Positions 47,485 through 56,159 of a stretch of DNA of 64,000 nt are shown one piece after another. Positions within the stretch are counted from its first letter, which is position 1. Every line of letters begins with the position of its first letter. The notes under the pieces were generated by a model. It saw nothing but the letters and a program-made list of their open reading frames with translations. It had not been told where the DNA came from and did not search any database. Made by a program: the position numbers and the translations under genes. The stretch comes from Pseudomonas sp. 31-12 (GTDB taxonomy: Bacteria > Pseudomonadota > Gammaproteobacteria > Pseudomonadales > Pseudomonadaceae), in NCBI RefSeq assembly GCF_003151075.1, contig NZ_CP029482.1, forward strand, positions 1,550,001 to 1,614,000. Direction: 5' to 3'.

Positions 47485-48630
47485 GTGCAGATTCAGGGTC
47501 ATTACGAGCTTAAGTTCGAAGCCGTACGCGAAGCGTTCGCGGCGTTGTTCGACGATCCTCAGGAACGTGGCGCGGCGTTGTGCATCCGGGTCGGTGGCGA
47601 AACCGTACTCGACCTCTGGGCCGGTACTTCCGACAAGGATGGCCTTGAAGCCTGGCACAGCGACACCATCGCCAACCTGTTCTCCTGCACCAAGACCTTC
47701 ACCGCCGTCACTGCCCTGCAACTGGTGGCCGAAGGCAAGCTGCAACTGGACGCCCCGGTGGGCCGCTACTGGCCCGAATTCGCCGCCGCCGGCAAAGAAT
47801 CCGTCACCTTGCGTCAATTGCTCTGCCATCAGGCCGGCCTGCCGGCGCTGCGCGAGTTGCTGGCGCCAGAAGCGCTTTACGACTGGCACACCATGGTCGA
47901 TGCCCTGGCGGCCGAAACGCCGTGGTGGACACCGGGTCAAGGCCACGGTTACGCCGCGATCACCTATGGCTGGCTGGTGGGCGAATTGCTGCGCCGTGCC
48001 GACGGTCGTGGGCCAGGCGCATCGATCGTGGCGCGGGTCGCGAAGCCTTTGGGGCTGGATTTCCATGTCGGCTTGGCCGACGAAGAGTTCCACCGCGTGG
48101 CGCACATTGCCCGCGGCAAGGGCAACGTTGGCGATGCCGCGGCCCAGCGCTTGCTGCAAGTGACCATGCGCGAGCCGACCGCCATGACCACCCGGGCGTT
48201 CACCAACCCGCCGTCGATCATGACCAGCACCAACAAGCCCGAATGGCGCCGGATGCAACAACCGGCTGCCAATGGCCACGGCAACGCCCGTAGCCTCGCG
48301 GGTTTCTACGCAGGCCTGCTCGACGGCAGCCTGCTGGAAAGCGAGATGCTCGAGGAGCTGACCCGCGAACACAGCCTTGGCGACGACAAGACTTTATTGA
48401 CCCGGACCCGTTTTGGCCTGGGTTGCATGCTCGATCAACCGGATGTTCCGAATGCGACCTATGGCCTCGGCCCACGGGCATTCGGCCATCCGGGCGCTGG
48501 CGGCTCCATCGGTTTTGCTGACCCGGAACACGATGTGGCCTTCGGATTTGTGACAAACACCCTGGGGCCGTACGTCTTGATGGATCCGCGCGCGCAAAAG
48601 CTTGCACGGGTACTGGCCACTTGTCTGTAA
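47485..48630 (+). CDS. Serine hydrolase of the class C beta-lactamase/EstB family
   Basis: 381 residues from GTG 47485, chosen because GGGGAG lies six bases ahead; the frame extends further upstream through the REP and the hydrolase end. Beta-lactamase fold: SxxK is SCTKTFT (about 70), the Tyr-x-Asn position appears as Y-A-I/Y-G in HGYAAITYGW (about 155), and a third motif HPGAGGSIGF near the C-terminus. These are usually esterases rather than beta-lactamases. No signal peptide is seen. Confidence 0.85.
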   Translation: MQIQGHYELKFEAVREAFAALFDDPQERGAALCIRVGGETVLDLWAGTSDKDGLEAWHSDTIANLFSCTKTFTAVTALQLVAEGKLQLDAPVGRYWPEFAAAGKESVTLRQLLCHQAGLPALRELLAPEALYDWHTMVDALAAETPWWTPGQGHGYAAITYGWLVGELLRRADGRGPGASIVARVAKPLGLDFHVGLADEEFHRVAHIARGKGNVGDAAAQRLLQVTMREPTAMTTRAFTNPPSIMTSTNKPEWRRMQQPAANGHGNARSLAGFYAGLLDGSLLESEMLEELTREHSLGDDKTLLTRTRFGLGCMLDQPDVPNATYGLGPRAFGHPGAGGSIGFADPEHDVAFGFVTNTLGPYVLMDPRAQKLARVLATCL

Positions 48631-48743
48631 AACGCACTCTCGGGCTCCAGGGCCGGAACCCGAAGGCTTTTATGTTTTCCAAGCGTCTGTTTATCCGGGT
48701 CACGCCGGCCTGATTTTTTATGACTTCATTTTGTGGATATCCA

Positions 48744-49880
48744 ATGTCATTCAATAAAACCACCCTTGCCTTGGCCCTGTGTGTTGCTATCACAGGTTGT
48801 GCACAGACCCCACAAAGTGATTCGGATGGCAGCAGCTGGTGGCCGTTTGGCTCCTCCGACAAAGTCGCGGCGAAAGAGCCAGCCCCAACTTCTGCTCCAG
48901 CCCCAGCTCCTACCTCTTTGAAACCTGCCGTCGCCGCTCCAGTGGCCAAGGCTGAAAGCTCCAGCCCTTGGTACTGGCCGTTCGGCTCCGATGAAGTGCT
49001 CGACAAGAAACCGGAAGTAAAATCCGCAGCCAAGCCAGTCGAAGCTGCCAAACCGGTTGAAGTGGCCAAGGCTGAAGCCGCTGCCGGTGGCAAATGGTGG
49101 TGGCCGTTCGGTGGTAAAGATCAACCGACCGCTAAAGCCGTGCCGATGCCGGATCCTAAAGTCACTCAAGCCTGGCTCGACGATTACGAACCACGCCTGC
49201 GTGAAGCGATCAAGGACAGCAACCTGCAACTCGAGCGCCGTGAAAACGTATTGGTCGTGACCGCGCCGGTAGAGGGCTCGTTCAACCCGGACCGTCCAGC
49301 GATGCTGCTGCCGGTGACCCTCGGCCCGTTCACTCGCGTCGCGAAAATCCTGGAAGTCGATCCAAAGACCGCCGTATTGGTACTGGGTCACAGCGACACC
49401 TCGGGCGCCGCACCGGCCAACGTCAAACTGAGCCAGGAGCGTGCACAATCCGTCGCCGCGATCTTCCGCCTCAGCGGTTTGCAACGTGATCGTCTGATGC
49501 TGCGCGGCATGGGCGGTGAAGCCCCTCGTGCAGCCAACGACAGCAATGAAGGTCGAGCCTTGAACCGTCGTGTGGAGTTGCTGGTGACCCCGCAAAACAC
49601 CATGGTTGCGCTGCTGAGCAAGTACAACATGCCGGCGCCGGCGCCTGTTCGTCTGGTCGCTGCCCAGGACGTCAAACCAGTGGTCAAGCCTGTCACTCCA
49701 GCACCTGCGGCGAAAAAAGCGGCTGTACCTGCTGCGAAAAAAGCCCCGGCCAAGAAAGCCGCCAAGGCTCCAGCGAAGAAAACACCGGCTAAAACCGCAA
49801 CCCCGGCGAAAAAGACTGCCCCAGCAAAAGCCGCCGCCGCTGACAAGAAAGTCGTTGCTGCCGATGCTGTGAAAAAGTAA
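48744..49880 (+). CDS. OmpA-domain lipoprotein with WPFG repeats and AlgP-like basic tail
   Basis: 378 residues from ATG 48744. Lipobox ITGCAQ (Cys 19). Three aromatic repeats WWPFGSS, WYWPFGS and WWWPFGG (about 30-126) in an Ala/Pro/Glu/Lys-rich linker; OmpA-like peptidoglycan-binding domain (about 140-285) with LGHSDTSGAAPANVKLSQ; and a C-terminal 70-residue tail of Lys-Ala-Pro (AAKKAPAKKAAKAPAKK), reminiscent of histone H1 or AlgP. A basic tail in an envelope protein is odd. Third OmpA-domain lipoprotein within 11 kb. pdxH follows 24 bases later. Confidence 0.87.
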   Translation: MSFNKTTLALALCVAITGCAQTPQSDSDGSSWWPFGSSDKVAAKEPAPTSAPAPAPTSLKPAVAAPVAKAESSSPWYWPFGSDEVLDKKPEVKSAAKPVEAAKPVEVAKAEAAAGGKWWWPFGGKDQPTAKAVPMPDPKVTQAWLDDYEPRLREAIKDSNLQLERRENVLVVTAPVEGSFNPDRPAMLLPVTLGPFTRVAKILEVDPKTAVLVLGHSDTSGAAPANVKLSQERAQSVAAIFRLSGLQRDRLMLRGMGGEAPRAANDSNEGRALNRRVELLVTPQNTMVALLSKYNMPAPAPVRLVAAQDVKPVVKPVTPAPAAKKAAVPAAKKAPAKKAAKAPAKKTPAKTATPAKKTAPAKAAAADKKVVAADAVKK

Positions 49881-49904
49881 TTCGTTAACCAAAAGGAATG
49901 CGCC

Positions 49905-50552
49905 ATGACCCAGGGCCTGGCTGATATGCGTCGCGACTACACCCGTGATGGCCTGACCGAGGCGCAAGCCCCGGCCGAGCCGTTCGGGCTGTTCCATCAA
50001 TGGTTCGCCGACGCGGTGAAAACCGAGCAACCGCCGGTGGAGGCCAATGCCATGACCCTGGCCACGGTCGATCAGGACGGTCGACCGCATTGCCGCATTC
50101 TGCTGCTCAAGGGCCTGGACGAGGAGGGCTTCACCTTCTTCACCAACTACGACAGCGCCAAAGGCCAGCATCTGGCGGCGAACCCGTTCGCCGCCATGAC
50201 GTTTTTCTGGCCGACCCTGGAGCGTCAGGTGCGCATTGAAGGGCGGGTGGTGAAGGTCACGGCTGAAGAGTCAGACGCCTATTTCCAGGTCCGCCCGCTG
50301 GGCAGTCGTCTCGGTGCCTGGGCTTCGCCCCAGAGCCGCGTGATCGCCGATCGTGCTGAACTGGAAGCGCTGCTCAAGAACACCGAGCAACGTTTCAGCG
50401 ACACTCAACCGCACTGCCCGGAACATTGGGGCGGTTACCGCTTGCTACCCGAGCGCATCGAGTTCTGGCAAGGCCGTCCGAGCCGCCTGCACGATCGCCT
50501 CAACTACCGTTTGCAAGGCGCCAACTGGATTCTTGAACGTCTGGCACCTTAA
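49905..50552 (+). CDS. pdxH: Pyridoxamine 5'-phosphate oxidase
   Basis: 215 residues. FMN-dependent oxidase making pyridoxal 5'-phosphate from PNP/PMP. FMN/substrate segments visible: [18 protein letters not shown] (about 50-68), [17 protein letters not shown], and the C-terminal [19 protein letters not shown]. Full length and intact. Cytoplasmic, vitamin B6 salvage. Follows the OmpA-tail gene with a short gap and may share its transcript. Confidence 0.97.
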   Translation: MTQGLADMRRDYTRDGLTEAQAPAEPFGLFHQWFADAVKTEQPPVEANAMTLATVDQDGRPHCRILLLKGLDEEGFTFFTNYDSAKGQHLAANPFAAMTFFWPTLERQVRIEGRVVKVTAEESDAYFQVRPLGSRLGAWASPQSRVIADRAELEALLKNTEQRFSDTQPHCPEHWGGYRLLPERIEFWQGRPSRLHDRLNYRLQGANWILERLAP

Positions 50553-50557
50553 GCAGT

Positions 50558-50794
50558 CTACCGATGGGGATAGCCTGCCGCAGCGGCTTCAAGCCACTGG
50601 GGCAGGTCCCGGCGCTTGATCTTCTGCGCCTGGGCGCGGGCCAGTTGCTCGAGCATGAACGCTTTTTTCTGCTCGTCTTTACCCGCCAGTGCCAACGCCA
50701 GATCGCGGTCCATCCAGCGTTTGATCCGCACGTACAGCCACCAGTGGAAGTACAAACCGGCGACAGTGGTGACGACAATGATGAAGTAATCCAT
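50558..50794 (-). CDS. Small conserved membrane-anchored protein
   Basis: 78 residues. One N-terminal hydrophobic helix (YFIIVVTTVAGLYFHWWLYV) followed by a basic, helical cytoplasmic part (RIKRWMDRDLALALAGKDEQ ... LARAQAQKIKRRDLPQWLEA). No family name known to me. Convergent with pdxH, stop codons almost touching. Confidence 0.7.
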   Translation of the reverse strand: MDYFIIVVTTVAGLYFHWWLYVRIKRWMDRDLALALAGKDEQKKAFMLEQLARAQAQKIKRRDLPQWLEAAAAGYPHR

Positions 50795-50959
50795 GAAAAT
50801 CCTTGGGTCAGTGGCGCAGATTTTTCAGTTTGCCGCTACTGTGTGGTGAGTCCGAGGCGCCTGTACCGGGCCTGAATGAAACCATTTTTATCCCGGCGAT
50901 GCCGTGACAGGCGTCAAGCTGCGGAGTTTAATGAATACCTGTCCTTTGGAGTTGATGCT

Positions 50960-51424
50960 ATGCGTAAGTCTGTTCTGCTGGTTGCTTCCTTTTCCACGAT
51001 GGCGATGTTGCTCACCGGCTGCCAATCCAGCCTGACCGGTGACTCCTACTCCCGTGACGAAGCGCGTCGTGTGCAGACGATTCGCATGGGCACCATCGAA
51101 GCGTTGCGCCCGGTGAAAATCGAAGGCACCAAGACCCCTATCGGCGGCGCAGCGGGCGCAGTGGTCGGCGGCGTCGGCGGTAGCGCTATCGGTGGTGGTA
51201 AAGGCAGCATCGTCGCTGCTGTCATCGGCGCCGTCGCTGGCGGCCTGCTCGGTTCGGCCACCGAAGAAGGCCTGACCCGCACCCAAGGCGTTGAAATCAC
51301 CGTCCGCGAAGACGACGGCAGCATGCGCGCCTATGTTCAGCAGGTTCAGGAGAATGAAGTGTTCCGTGTGGGCGAGCGGGTGCGGATTGCTACTGTTGAT
51401 GGGACTAGCCGCGTTTCGCACTAA
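50960..51424 (+). CDS. SlyB/OsmB-like glycine-zipper lipoprotein
   Basis: 154 residues from ATG 50960. Lipobox LLTGCQSS (Cys 22) and a glycine-zipper 2TM region, GAAGAVVGGVGGSAIGGG and VIGAVAGGLLGSATEEG (about 64-103), then a beta C-terminal domain ending in RVGERVRIATVDG. Outer-membrane lipoprotein of the SlyB/PcpS family, likely structural. Its terminator follows. Confidence 0.9.
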   Translation: MRKSVLLVASFSTMAMLLTGCQSSLTGDSYSRDEARRVQTIRMGTIEALRPVKIEGTKTPIGGAAGAVVGGVGGSAIGGGKGSIVAAVIGAVAGGLLGSATEEGLTRTQGVEITVREDDGSMRAYVQQVQENEVFRVGERVRIATVDGTSRVSH

Positions 51425-51444
51425 GCGGGAACGAGCGGTAAAAG

Positions 51445-51478
51445 AAAACCCCGATCAGGTGACTGGTTGGGGTTTTTG
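51445..51478 (+). terminator. Terminator after the glycine-zipper lipoprotein
   Basis: AAAACCCC ... GGGGTTTTT hairpin with T run, 20 bases after the stop. Confidence 0.85.
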
Positions 51479-51493
51479 TTTGTTTGAGGATTA

Positions 51494-51744
51494 TCACGGC
51501 GCGGCGCGGGCGCCTATGAAATATTCCAGCCCTTCTGGGAAGTCGACTTTTAGCAATTTTGCAACCTGTAGGAGTTGAGCACCTGTCAGCTCCAATTCTC
51601 CAGGCTCTATGTCTTCCAGTTTTTTGGCTCGGTCAATTGAGCCAATGCCTGGTTCATCTCATAGTCTTTGATGGTCAGTTGGAACTGTAATGAATCATCT
51701 TGTTTTTCATCAGGGTAAAAACTGGTAATGGATAGATAGCGCAT
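51494..51744 (-). pseudogene. Frameshifted small gene of the bacteriocin locus
   Basis: From ATG 51744 the frame reads MRYLSITSFYPDEKQDDSLQ, ending at a TAG (51607) after 45 residues. A second frame then continues without a start: KLEDIEPGELELTGAQLLQV ... EGLEYFIGARAAP, to TGA at 51494. The 251-base total is not a multiple of three, fitting a single indel. The protein is not recognised; position behind an E3 immunity gene and low GC hint at a second immunity-like gene. Confidence 0.55.
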
Positions 51745-51886
51745 AATTTTTCTCTTCAGTTTTTTGAGGTTCTTCTCCCAGGCTTTGCCTTTTTAGTTCG
51801 TTCGCCGGTTAACTCCCATAATTGGATGTTTCATGGCTTTTTTTTGATGACTAGTTGTTTTTTGGTAAAAAAACGACTGGCTTCTC

Positions 51887-52141
51887 TCACCATTCTTTCC
51901 GATATCGAAACGCAATCTGGTAGTCGAAAACGGAAATATCAATTTGATGGTTGAATAGAGGTTGAATCTCAGGAATCCAAGCCACCAAGACATCGAATCC
52001 TCCGTCGTATATCTCGCTTTCTGCCATCAAACCCAACGCTGCGATTATTGAGCCGTCATCGCCAAGGTCCGCGGAGTATTCCTTTCCGTCCGCTATTTCC
52101 GTTTCCTTGTCATACCAGTCCAATCTGACTTTCAGTCCCAT
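51887..52141 (-). CDS. Colicin E3/cloacin-type immunity protein
   Basis: 84 residues (E3 Im proteins have about 85). Opens MGLKVRLDWYDKETEIADGK, with GKEYSADLGDDGSI, and closes with FNHQIDISVFDYQIAFRYR, matching colicin E3 immunity strongly. It should bind the rRNase domain and block the active site. Lies 7 bases after the stop of the toxin's C-terminal fragment, so it was in the same operon. Intact although the toxin is interrupted; lower GC than its surroundings. Confidence 0.92.
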   Translation of the reverse strand: MGLKVRLDWYDKETEIADGKEYSADLGDDGSIIAALGLMAESEIYDGGFDVLVAWIPEIQPLFNHQIDISVFDYQIAFRYRKEW

Positions 52142-52148
52142 GTAGTCC

Positions 52149-52340
52149 TCACAAGTACTTTTTAATGCTTCGGTTTTTCTTAGGTGGATCTATTTGCTCA
52201 CCCGTTTTGTGATCGAATGAGCCAAGATGACTTCCATCGCTTGCACGATAGGCTTCTAGCTCTCCATGCAAAGAGTCCCATTCATAGATGGTTCGGCCTT
52301 TGGCATCAATCCAACGTTCTCGAAGGCCTCCGCCTCCTTG
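52149..52340 (-). pseudogene. Colicin E3-type 16S rRNase domain, cut off by an in-frame TGA
   Basis: Reads in the same frame as the upstream gene, immediately after its TGA: QGGGGLRERWIDAKGRTIYE then WDSLHGELEAYRASDGSHLG and a C-terminus ending NRSIKKYL. Aligns to the colicin E3 cytotoxic domain, which cleaves 16S rRNA near the decoding site. The E3 catalytic Asp, His and Glu (WDSxHGELE) and the C-terminal Arg are all kept. No usable start codon lies inside, so the domain is silent unless the TGA is read through. Confidence 0.88.
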
Positions 52341-53372
52341 TCATGGCGTCTTCTTCTTCGCATCGCGCAAGCCTGAAAATCCGGTGATTTCTTCTGTTTC
52401 GGGTGCGGAGTGATAGTCGTGATCGGGGTTAGGAAGTTTTCGTCCTGAAACACTAACCACAATGTAAACCGGCTTCACCCCCGACCCCACCGGAAACACA
52501 AGAATGAAATCCTTGTACTCAGGCGGATAAACCGGATTCACAATAATCCCGTCAGCCGCTTTCGTCGGCGGATACACCCAAATATGCGGTGCTTGCGGAG
52601 CAGCCTCCAGCGCTGGAATGCCAAGGATGTCCGAGCCATCCACAGCCGGTGTCCAGATCAGCTCAACCCCATTCCCCAGGTCCGCCACCTGCTGACTGTC
52701 GCGCAACGTGAATTGCACAACATCAACCATTTCCCAGCCACGATTTTTACCGGTGTAGAAGCCGTATCCCTTGAGACTGCCATCAGCCTGTTGCTCAACC
52801 CGGAGGCGAACGCGGGTTCTGGCCTGCTTCAAGGCGCGCAACTGTTCTTCGGTATAGAGCGCACTGTCGCCCAGGCTTGGCGTCCAGAACAGCGCGACCA
52901 CTGTGGCCAATGCGGCGGCACCACCCGCGCCGATTGCTGCGACCGGAGCAGCGAGCGCCGGGGAACTCAGCGCAAGTCGGCCAATGCCAAGCGAGGCGGT
53001 ACTGCCGCTGATGGTTTCGAGATTCAGCAGCCCGGCATCGTCTGCTTTTCGAGCGCCAAGCCAGGCGACTTCCCCGTAATCCTTGAGGCTGTCGGTGGGC
53101 ACCATGCCCGACGGATTCGAGTAGTCGATGATGGCGTCCGGCAGCTTGCAGGACTTGGCGAAGACGCACCCGGCACGAACTGATTCGTCCTTTTTGGCGA
53201 CGACCTCACGGCTGCGCTCGAAGGCGTCTTGCCTGGCGAGCATGGCATCGTAAGCGTTTTGTCGAGCGTCCTGCGCGGCCAGTTCGGTGGCCGTCATGAA
53301 GCGGTGAGTGACGTGATGTCCGTCACCGGACGGTGGGTTTTTAACCCTGGGGACTTCCTTGTTTCCAGCCAC
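52341..53372 (-). CDS. S-type pyocin domain protein, bacteriocin front part ending at a premature TGA
   Basis: 343 residues from GTG 53372, preceded by AAGGA at six bases. N-terminal 85 residues are charged and helical (ARQNAYDAMLARQDAFERSR); a hydrophobic Ala/Gly stretch follows (ALSSPALAAPVAAIGAGGAA, about 145-165), then the S-type pyocin translocation domain to about 315, with NPDHDYHSAPETEEITGF marking the E3-like junction. The frame stops in KKKTP-TGA, exactly where E3 continues into its rRNase. N-terminus is short for a receptor-binding pyocin; delivery by type VI secretion or contact is possible. Confidence 0.85.
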   Translation of the reverse strand: MAGNKEVPRVKNPPSGDGHHVTHRFMTATELAAQDARQNAYDAMLARQDAFERSREVVAKKDESVRAGCVFAKSCKLPDAIIDYSNPSGMVPTDSLKDYGEVAWLGARKADDAGLLNLETISGSTASLGIGRLALSSPALAAPVAAIGAGGAAALATVVALFWTPSLGDSALYTEEQLRALKQARTRVRLRVEQQADGSLKGYGFYTGKNRGWEMVDVVQFTLRDSQQVADLGNGVELIWTPAVDGSDILGIPALEAAPQAPHIWVYPPTKAADGIIVNPVYPPEYKDFILVFPVGSGVKPVYIVVSVSGRKLPNPDHDYHSAPETEEITGFSGLRDAKKKTP

Positions 53373-53397
53373 TGATCTTCCTTGCGTTCGTACATCG

Positions 53398-53419
53398 ACA
53401 GCCCCAAACAAGGGGCTGT
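53398..53419 (-). terminator. Hairpin between nhaA and the bacteriocin gene
   Basis: ACAGCCCC / GGGGCTGT stem with a 6-base loop. No T run, so it may end nhaA transcripts weakly or sit in the bacteriocin 5' UTR, 26 bases before its GTG. Confidence 0.45.
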
Positions 53420-53492
53420 GCGACGTTAACGAACGAGGTCAAACGTGGCTGTAGGACGAATCCTGAATGTCGTTAAGAGTGTTCTCTATCAC

Positions 53493-54680
53493 TCAGGATT
53501 GCAGCGCGGTGCGCTTGCGGCTCGCTGCCGCCGTCACCGCATAACCGATCAATGCCGCCAGAATCGAACCGGTCAAAATGCCCATCCGGTCCATCCCGGC
53601 GTACTCACTGACACCCGGTTCAAAGGCCAGGGAGCCGACAAACAAACTCATGGTGAAACCGATCCCGCAGAGGATCGCCACACCCAGCACCTGGCCCCAG
53701 TTGGCACCTTGGGGCAGGGCGGCGATGCCGATTTTCACGGCCAGCCAGGTCAGGCCGAACACACCAAGTGTTTTGCCCAGCAGCAGGCCCACGGCAATGC
53801 CCATCGGCACATGGTGGGTGAAGCTTTCCATGGTCACGCCGCTCAGGGACAAGCCGGCGTTGGCGAAGGCGAACAGCGGCAGGATGCCGTAGGCCACCCA
53901 CGGGTGCAGGGCGTGTTCGAGGGTCAGCAGCGGTGACGGCTCGGCGTTTTTCGTGCGCAATGGAATGCAGAACGCCAGGGTCACACCGGCCAGTGTCGCG
54001 TGGACGCCGCTCTTGAGCACACAGACCCAGAGGATCAAGCCAATGATCATGTACGGCCCGAGCTTGACCACGCCAAGCCGGTTCATCGCGATCAGCGCGA
54101 CGATGCAGGTTGCGGCCAATGCCAGGGAAAGTGTCGACAGCGTGCCGGAATAGAAGATCGCAATGACGATGATGGCGCCGAGGTCATCGATGATCGCGAG
54201 GGTCATCAGGAACAGTTTCAGCGACACCGGCACACGCTTGCCGAGCAGGGCGAGGACGCCGAGGGCGAAGGCGATGTCGGTGGCCATCGGGATCGCCCAG
54301 CCACTCAGGGCGGCCGGGTTGTCACGATTCAAAAACCAGTAGAGCAGCGCGGGAACCACCATGCCGCCAATCGCTGCGGCGCCGGGCAGGACGATTTGCG
54401 AAGGTTTCGTCAGTTGCCCATCGAGGACTTCGCGCTTCACTTCCAGGCCGATCAGGAGGAAGAACAGGGCCATCAGGCCGTCGTTGATCCATAGCAGCGC
54501 CGGTTTGGCGATTTGCAGCGCACCGACCTGCGCCACCACCGGCGTGTCCAGAAAACTGCTGTACAGCCACGACAACGGGGAGTTGTTGATGATCAGGGCC
54601 AGGGCTGCAGCGGTGATCAATAACAGACCGCTGGCAGCTTCCAACTGAAAGAAACGCGTGAAAGTGCTACGCAGAGGCAA
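53493..54680 (-). CDS. nhaA: Na+/H+ antiporter NhaA
   Basis: 395 residues from TTG 54680, which has GGAG seven bases upstream and gives the family N-terminus [17 protein letters not shown]; the ATA/ATG-side extension to 54704 is less likely. About 12 hydrophobic helices. The paired Asp residues that bind Na+/H+ are in [18 protein letters not shown] (about 158-175). pH-regulated electrogenic antiporter of the inner membrane. Upstream 250 bases (54681-54930) are AT-rich and hold the divergent promoters. Confidence 0.95.
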   Translation of the reverse strand: MPLRSTFTRFFQLEAASGLLLITAAALALIINNSPLSWLYSSFLDTPVVAQVGALQIAKPALLWINDGLMALFFLLIGLEVKREVLDGQLTKPSQIVLPGAAAIGGMVVPALLYWFLNRDNPAALSGWAIPMATDIAFALGVLALLGKRVPVSLKLFLMTLAIIDDLGAIIVIAIFYSGTLSTLSLALAATCIVALIAMNRLGVVKLGPYMIIGLILWVCVLKSGVHATLAGVTLAFCIPLRTKNAEPSPLLTLEHALHPWVAYGILPLFAFANAGLSLSGVTMESFTHHVPMGIAVGLLLGKTLGVFGLTWLAVKIGIAALPQGANWGQVLGVAILCGIGFTMSLFVGSLAFEPGVSEYAGMDRMGILTGSILAALIGYAVTAAASRKRTALQS

Positions 54681-54930
54681 GGTCGCTCTCCATCGAATAA
54701 TCAAAAAGGTGGCACACCCTAACCGGTACCGTTAGTTGTTAAAATAAAATTTATATTCTTTTTTGTTATATGCCGTTACAACGCGAAGGGCAGACACGGA
54801 CCTGAGCCTAGCAGTTGCCAGACGTATTGGGCCTCAGCTGTATCTGTGCTTCACGTGGGATTCTTCCTAAGCTTATTGGCTGAGCCCTGCGACAAGGCCG
54901 ACTCTTGTCCGATTCAACGAGAAAACCATC

Positions 54931-56025
54931 ATGAGCGACAACCGACAGTGGGCCCGCGAAGCCATACGGATCATTGAGGCCGACTTCCAGCGCAGCGCCG
55001 ATACCCACCTGATCCCCTTGCCGCTTCCGGGTTTTCCGGGCATCGAGCTGTATTTCAAGGATGAGTCCAGCCATCCCACCGGCAGCCTCAAGCACCGGCT
55101 GGCGCGCTCGTTGTTCCTCTATGCCTTGTGTAACGGCTGGCTCAAACCCGGTGCGCCGGTGATTGAAGCGTCCAGTGGTTCGACGGCGATTTCCGAGGCC
55201 TACTTCGCAAGGTTGCTGGGATTGCCGTTCATTGCGGTAATGCCGGCGACCACGTCCAAAGAGAAGATCGCGCAGATCGCTTTTTATGGCGGCAAGAGTC
55301 ATCTGGTCGACGATCCGACGCAAATCTATGCCGAGTCCGAGCGTCTGGCTCGCGAACACGACGGGCATTTCATTGACCAGTTCACCTACGCCGAACGCGC
55401 CACCGACTGGCGGGCGAACAACAACATCGCCGAGTCGATCTTCCAGCAAATGCGTTTCGAACAGCACCCGGAACCGAGCTGGCTGATTTCCAGCCCCGGC
55501 ACCGGCGGCACCACCGCGACCCTCGGCCGATACGTGCGTTATCGCCAGCATTGCACCCGCGTGCTGTGCGCCGATGCCGAGCGTTCGGTGTTCTTCGATT
55601 ACTACAAGACGGGCGATGCCACGTTGCGACTGGATCACGGTTCGCGGATTGAAGGCATTGGCCGGCCACGCGTCGAGGCGTCGTTCCTGCCCAAGGTGAT
55701 TGATGCGATGGTCAAGGTGCCGGATGCGTTGTCGCTGGCGGCCATGCATTACCTGGCGCAGCATTTGGGGCGGCGTGTCGGCGGGTCGAGCGGAACCAAC
55801 CTGATCGGCGCCTTGATGGCAGCTCAGCAGATGGCGGCAGCGGGGGAGTCGGGGTCGATCGTGGCGATTCTGTGCGACGGCGGCGAGCGTTATGAGACCA
55901 GCTATTACGATCAGGACTGGCTCAAGGCCCAGGGTTATGAGTTGAGTGGGTTGATGGATGTTGTGGCGGCGAGTGTGGAGCGCGGTGAGGCTTTGCCAGC
56001 CACCGTGCTGCGCGCCAATATCTGA
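54931..56025 (+). CDS. PLP-dependent cysteine synthase family enzyme
   Basis: 364 residues. Type II PLP fold. The PLP Lys is in HPTGSLKHRLARS (about 54), the substrate loop in EASSGSTAIS (about 83), and the phosphate-binding glycine loop in SSPGTGGTTATLG (about 189-201). Resembles cysteine synthase/L-cysteine desulfhydrase-like proteins rather than CysK or CysM. May degrade cysteine to sulfide, or make cysteine. Monocistronic, followed by a REP doublet. Confidence 0.85.
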   Translation: MSDNRQWAREAIRIIEADFQRSADTHLIPLPLPGFPGIELYFKDESSHPTGSLKHRLARSLFLYALCNGWLKPGAPVIEASSGSTAISEAYFARLLGLPFIAVMPATTSKEKIAQIAFYGGKSHLVDDPTQIYAESERLAREHDGHFIDQFTYAERATDWRANNNIAESIFQQMRFEQHPEPSWLISSPGTGGTTATLGRYVRYRQHCTRVLCADAERSVFFDYYKTGDATLRLDHGSRIEGIGRPRVEASFLPKVIDAMVKVPDALSLAAMHYLAQHLGRRVGGSSGTNLIGALMAAQQMAAAGESGSIVAILCDGGERYETSYYDQDWLKAQGYELSGLMDVVAASVERGEALPATVLRANI

Positions 56026-56040
56026 CACACCAAAAACCAA

Positions 56041-56130
56041 TGTGGGAGCGGGCTTGCTCGCGAATACGATAGATCAATCAACATCTCTGTTGAATGAGAA
56101 TCCGCTTTCGCGAGCAAGCCCGCTCCCACA
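56041..56130. repeat. REP doublet (type 1, gggcttgctcgcgaa)
   Basis: tgtgggagcgggcttgctcg and reverse complement around a 40-base spacer. Confidence 0.9.
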
Positions 56131-56159
56131 GGGTTATTTGGTGTGTCAGGAGATGTCGA

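Noticed and set aside
51793..51993. 66-codon frame between the immunity gene and the frameshifted gene
   Set aside because: Overlaps the immunity gene in another frame and has no ribosome site.
53373..53492. LexA or P-box control site for the bacteriocin gene
   Set aside because: I looked for CTG-N10-CAG and a P-box-like motif before the GTG and found neither.
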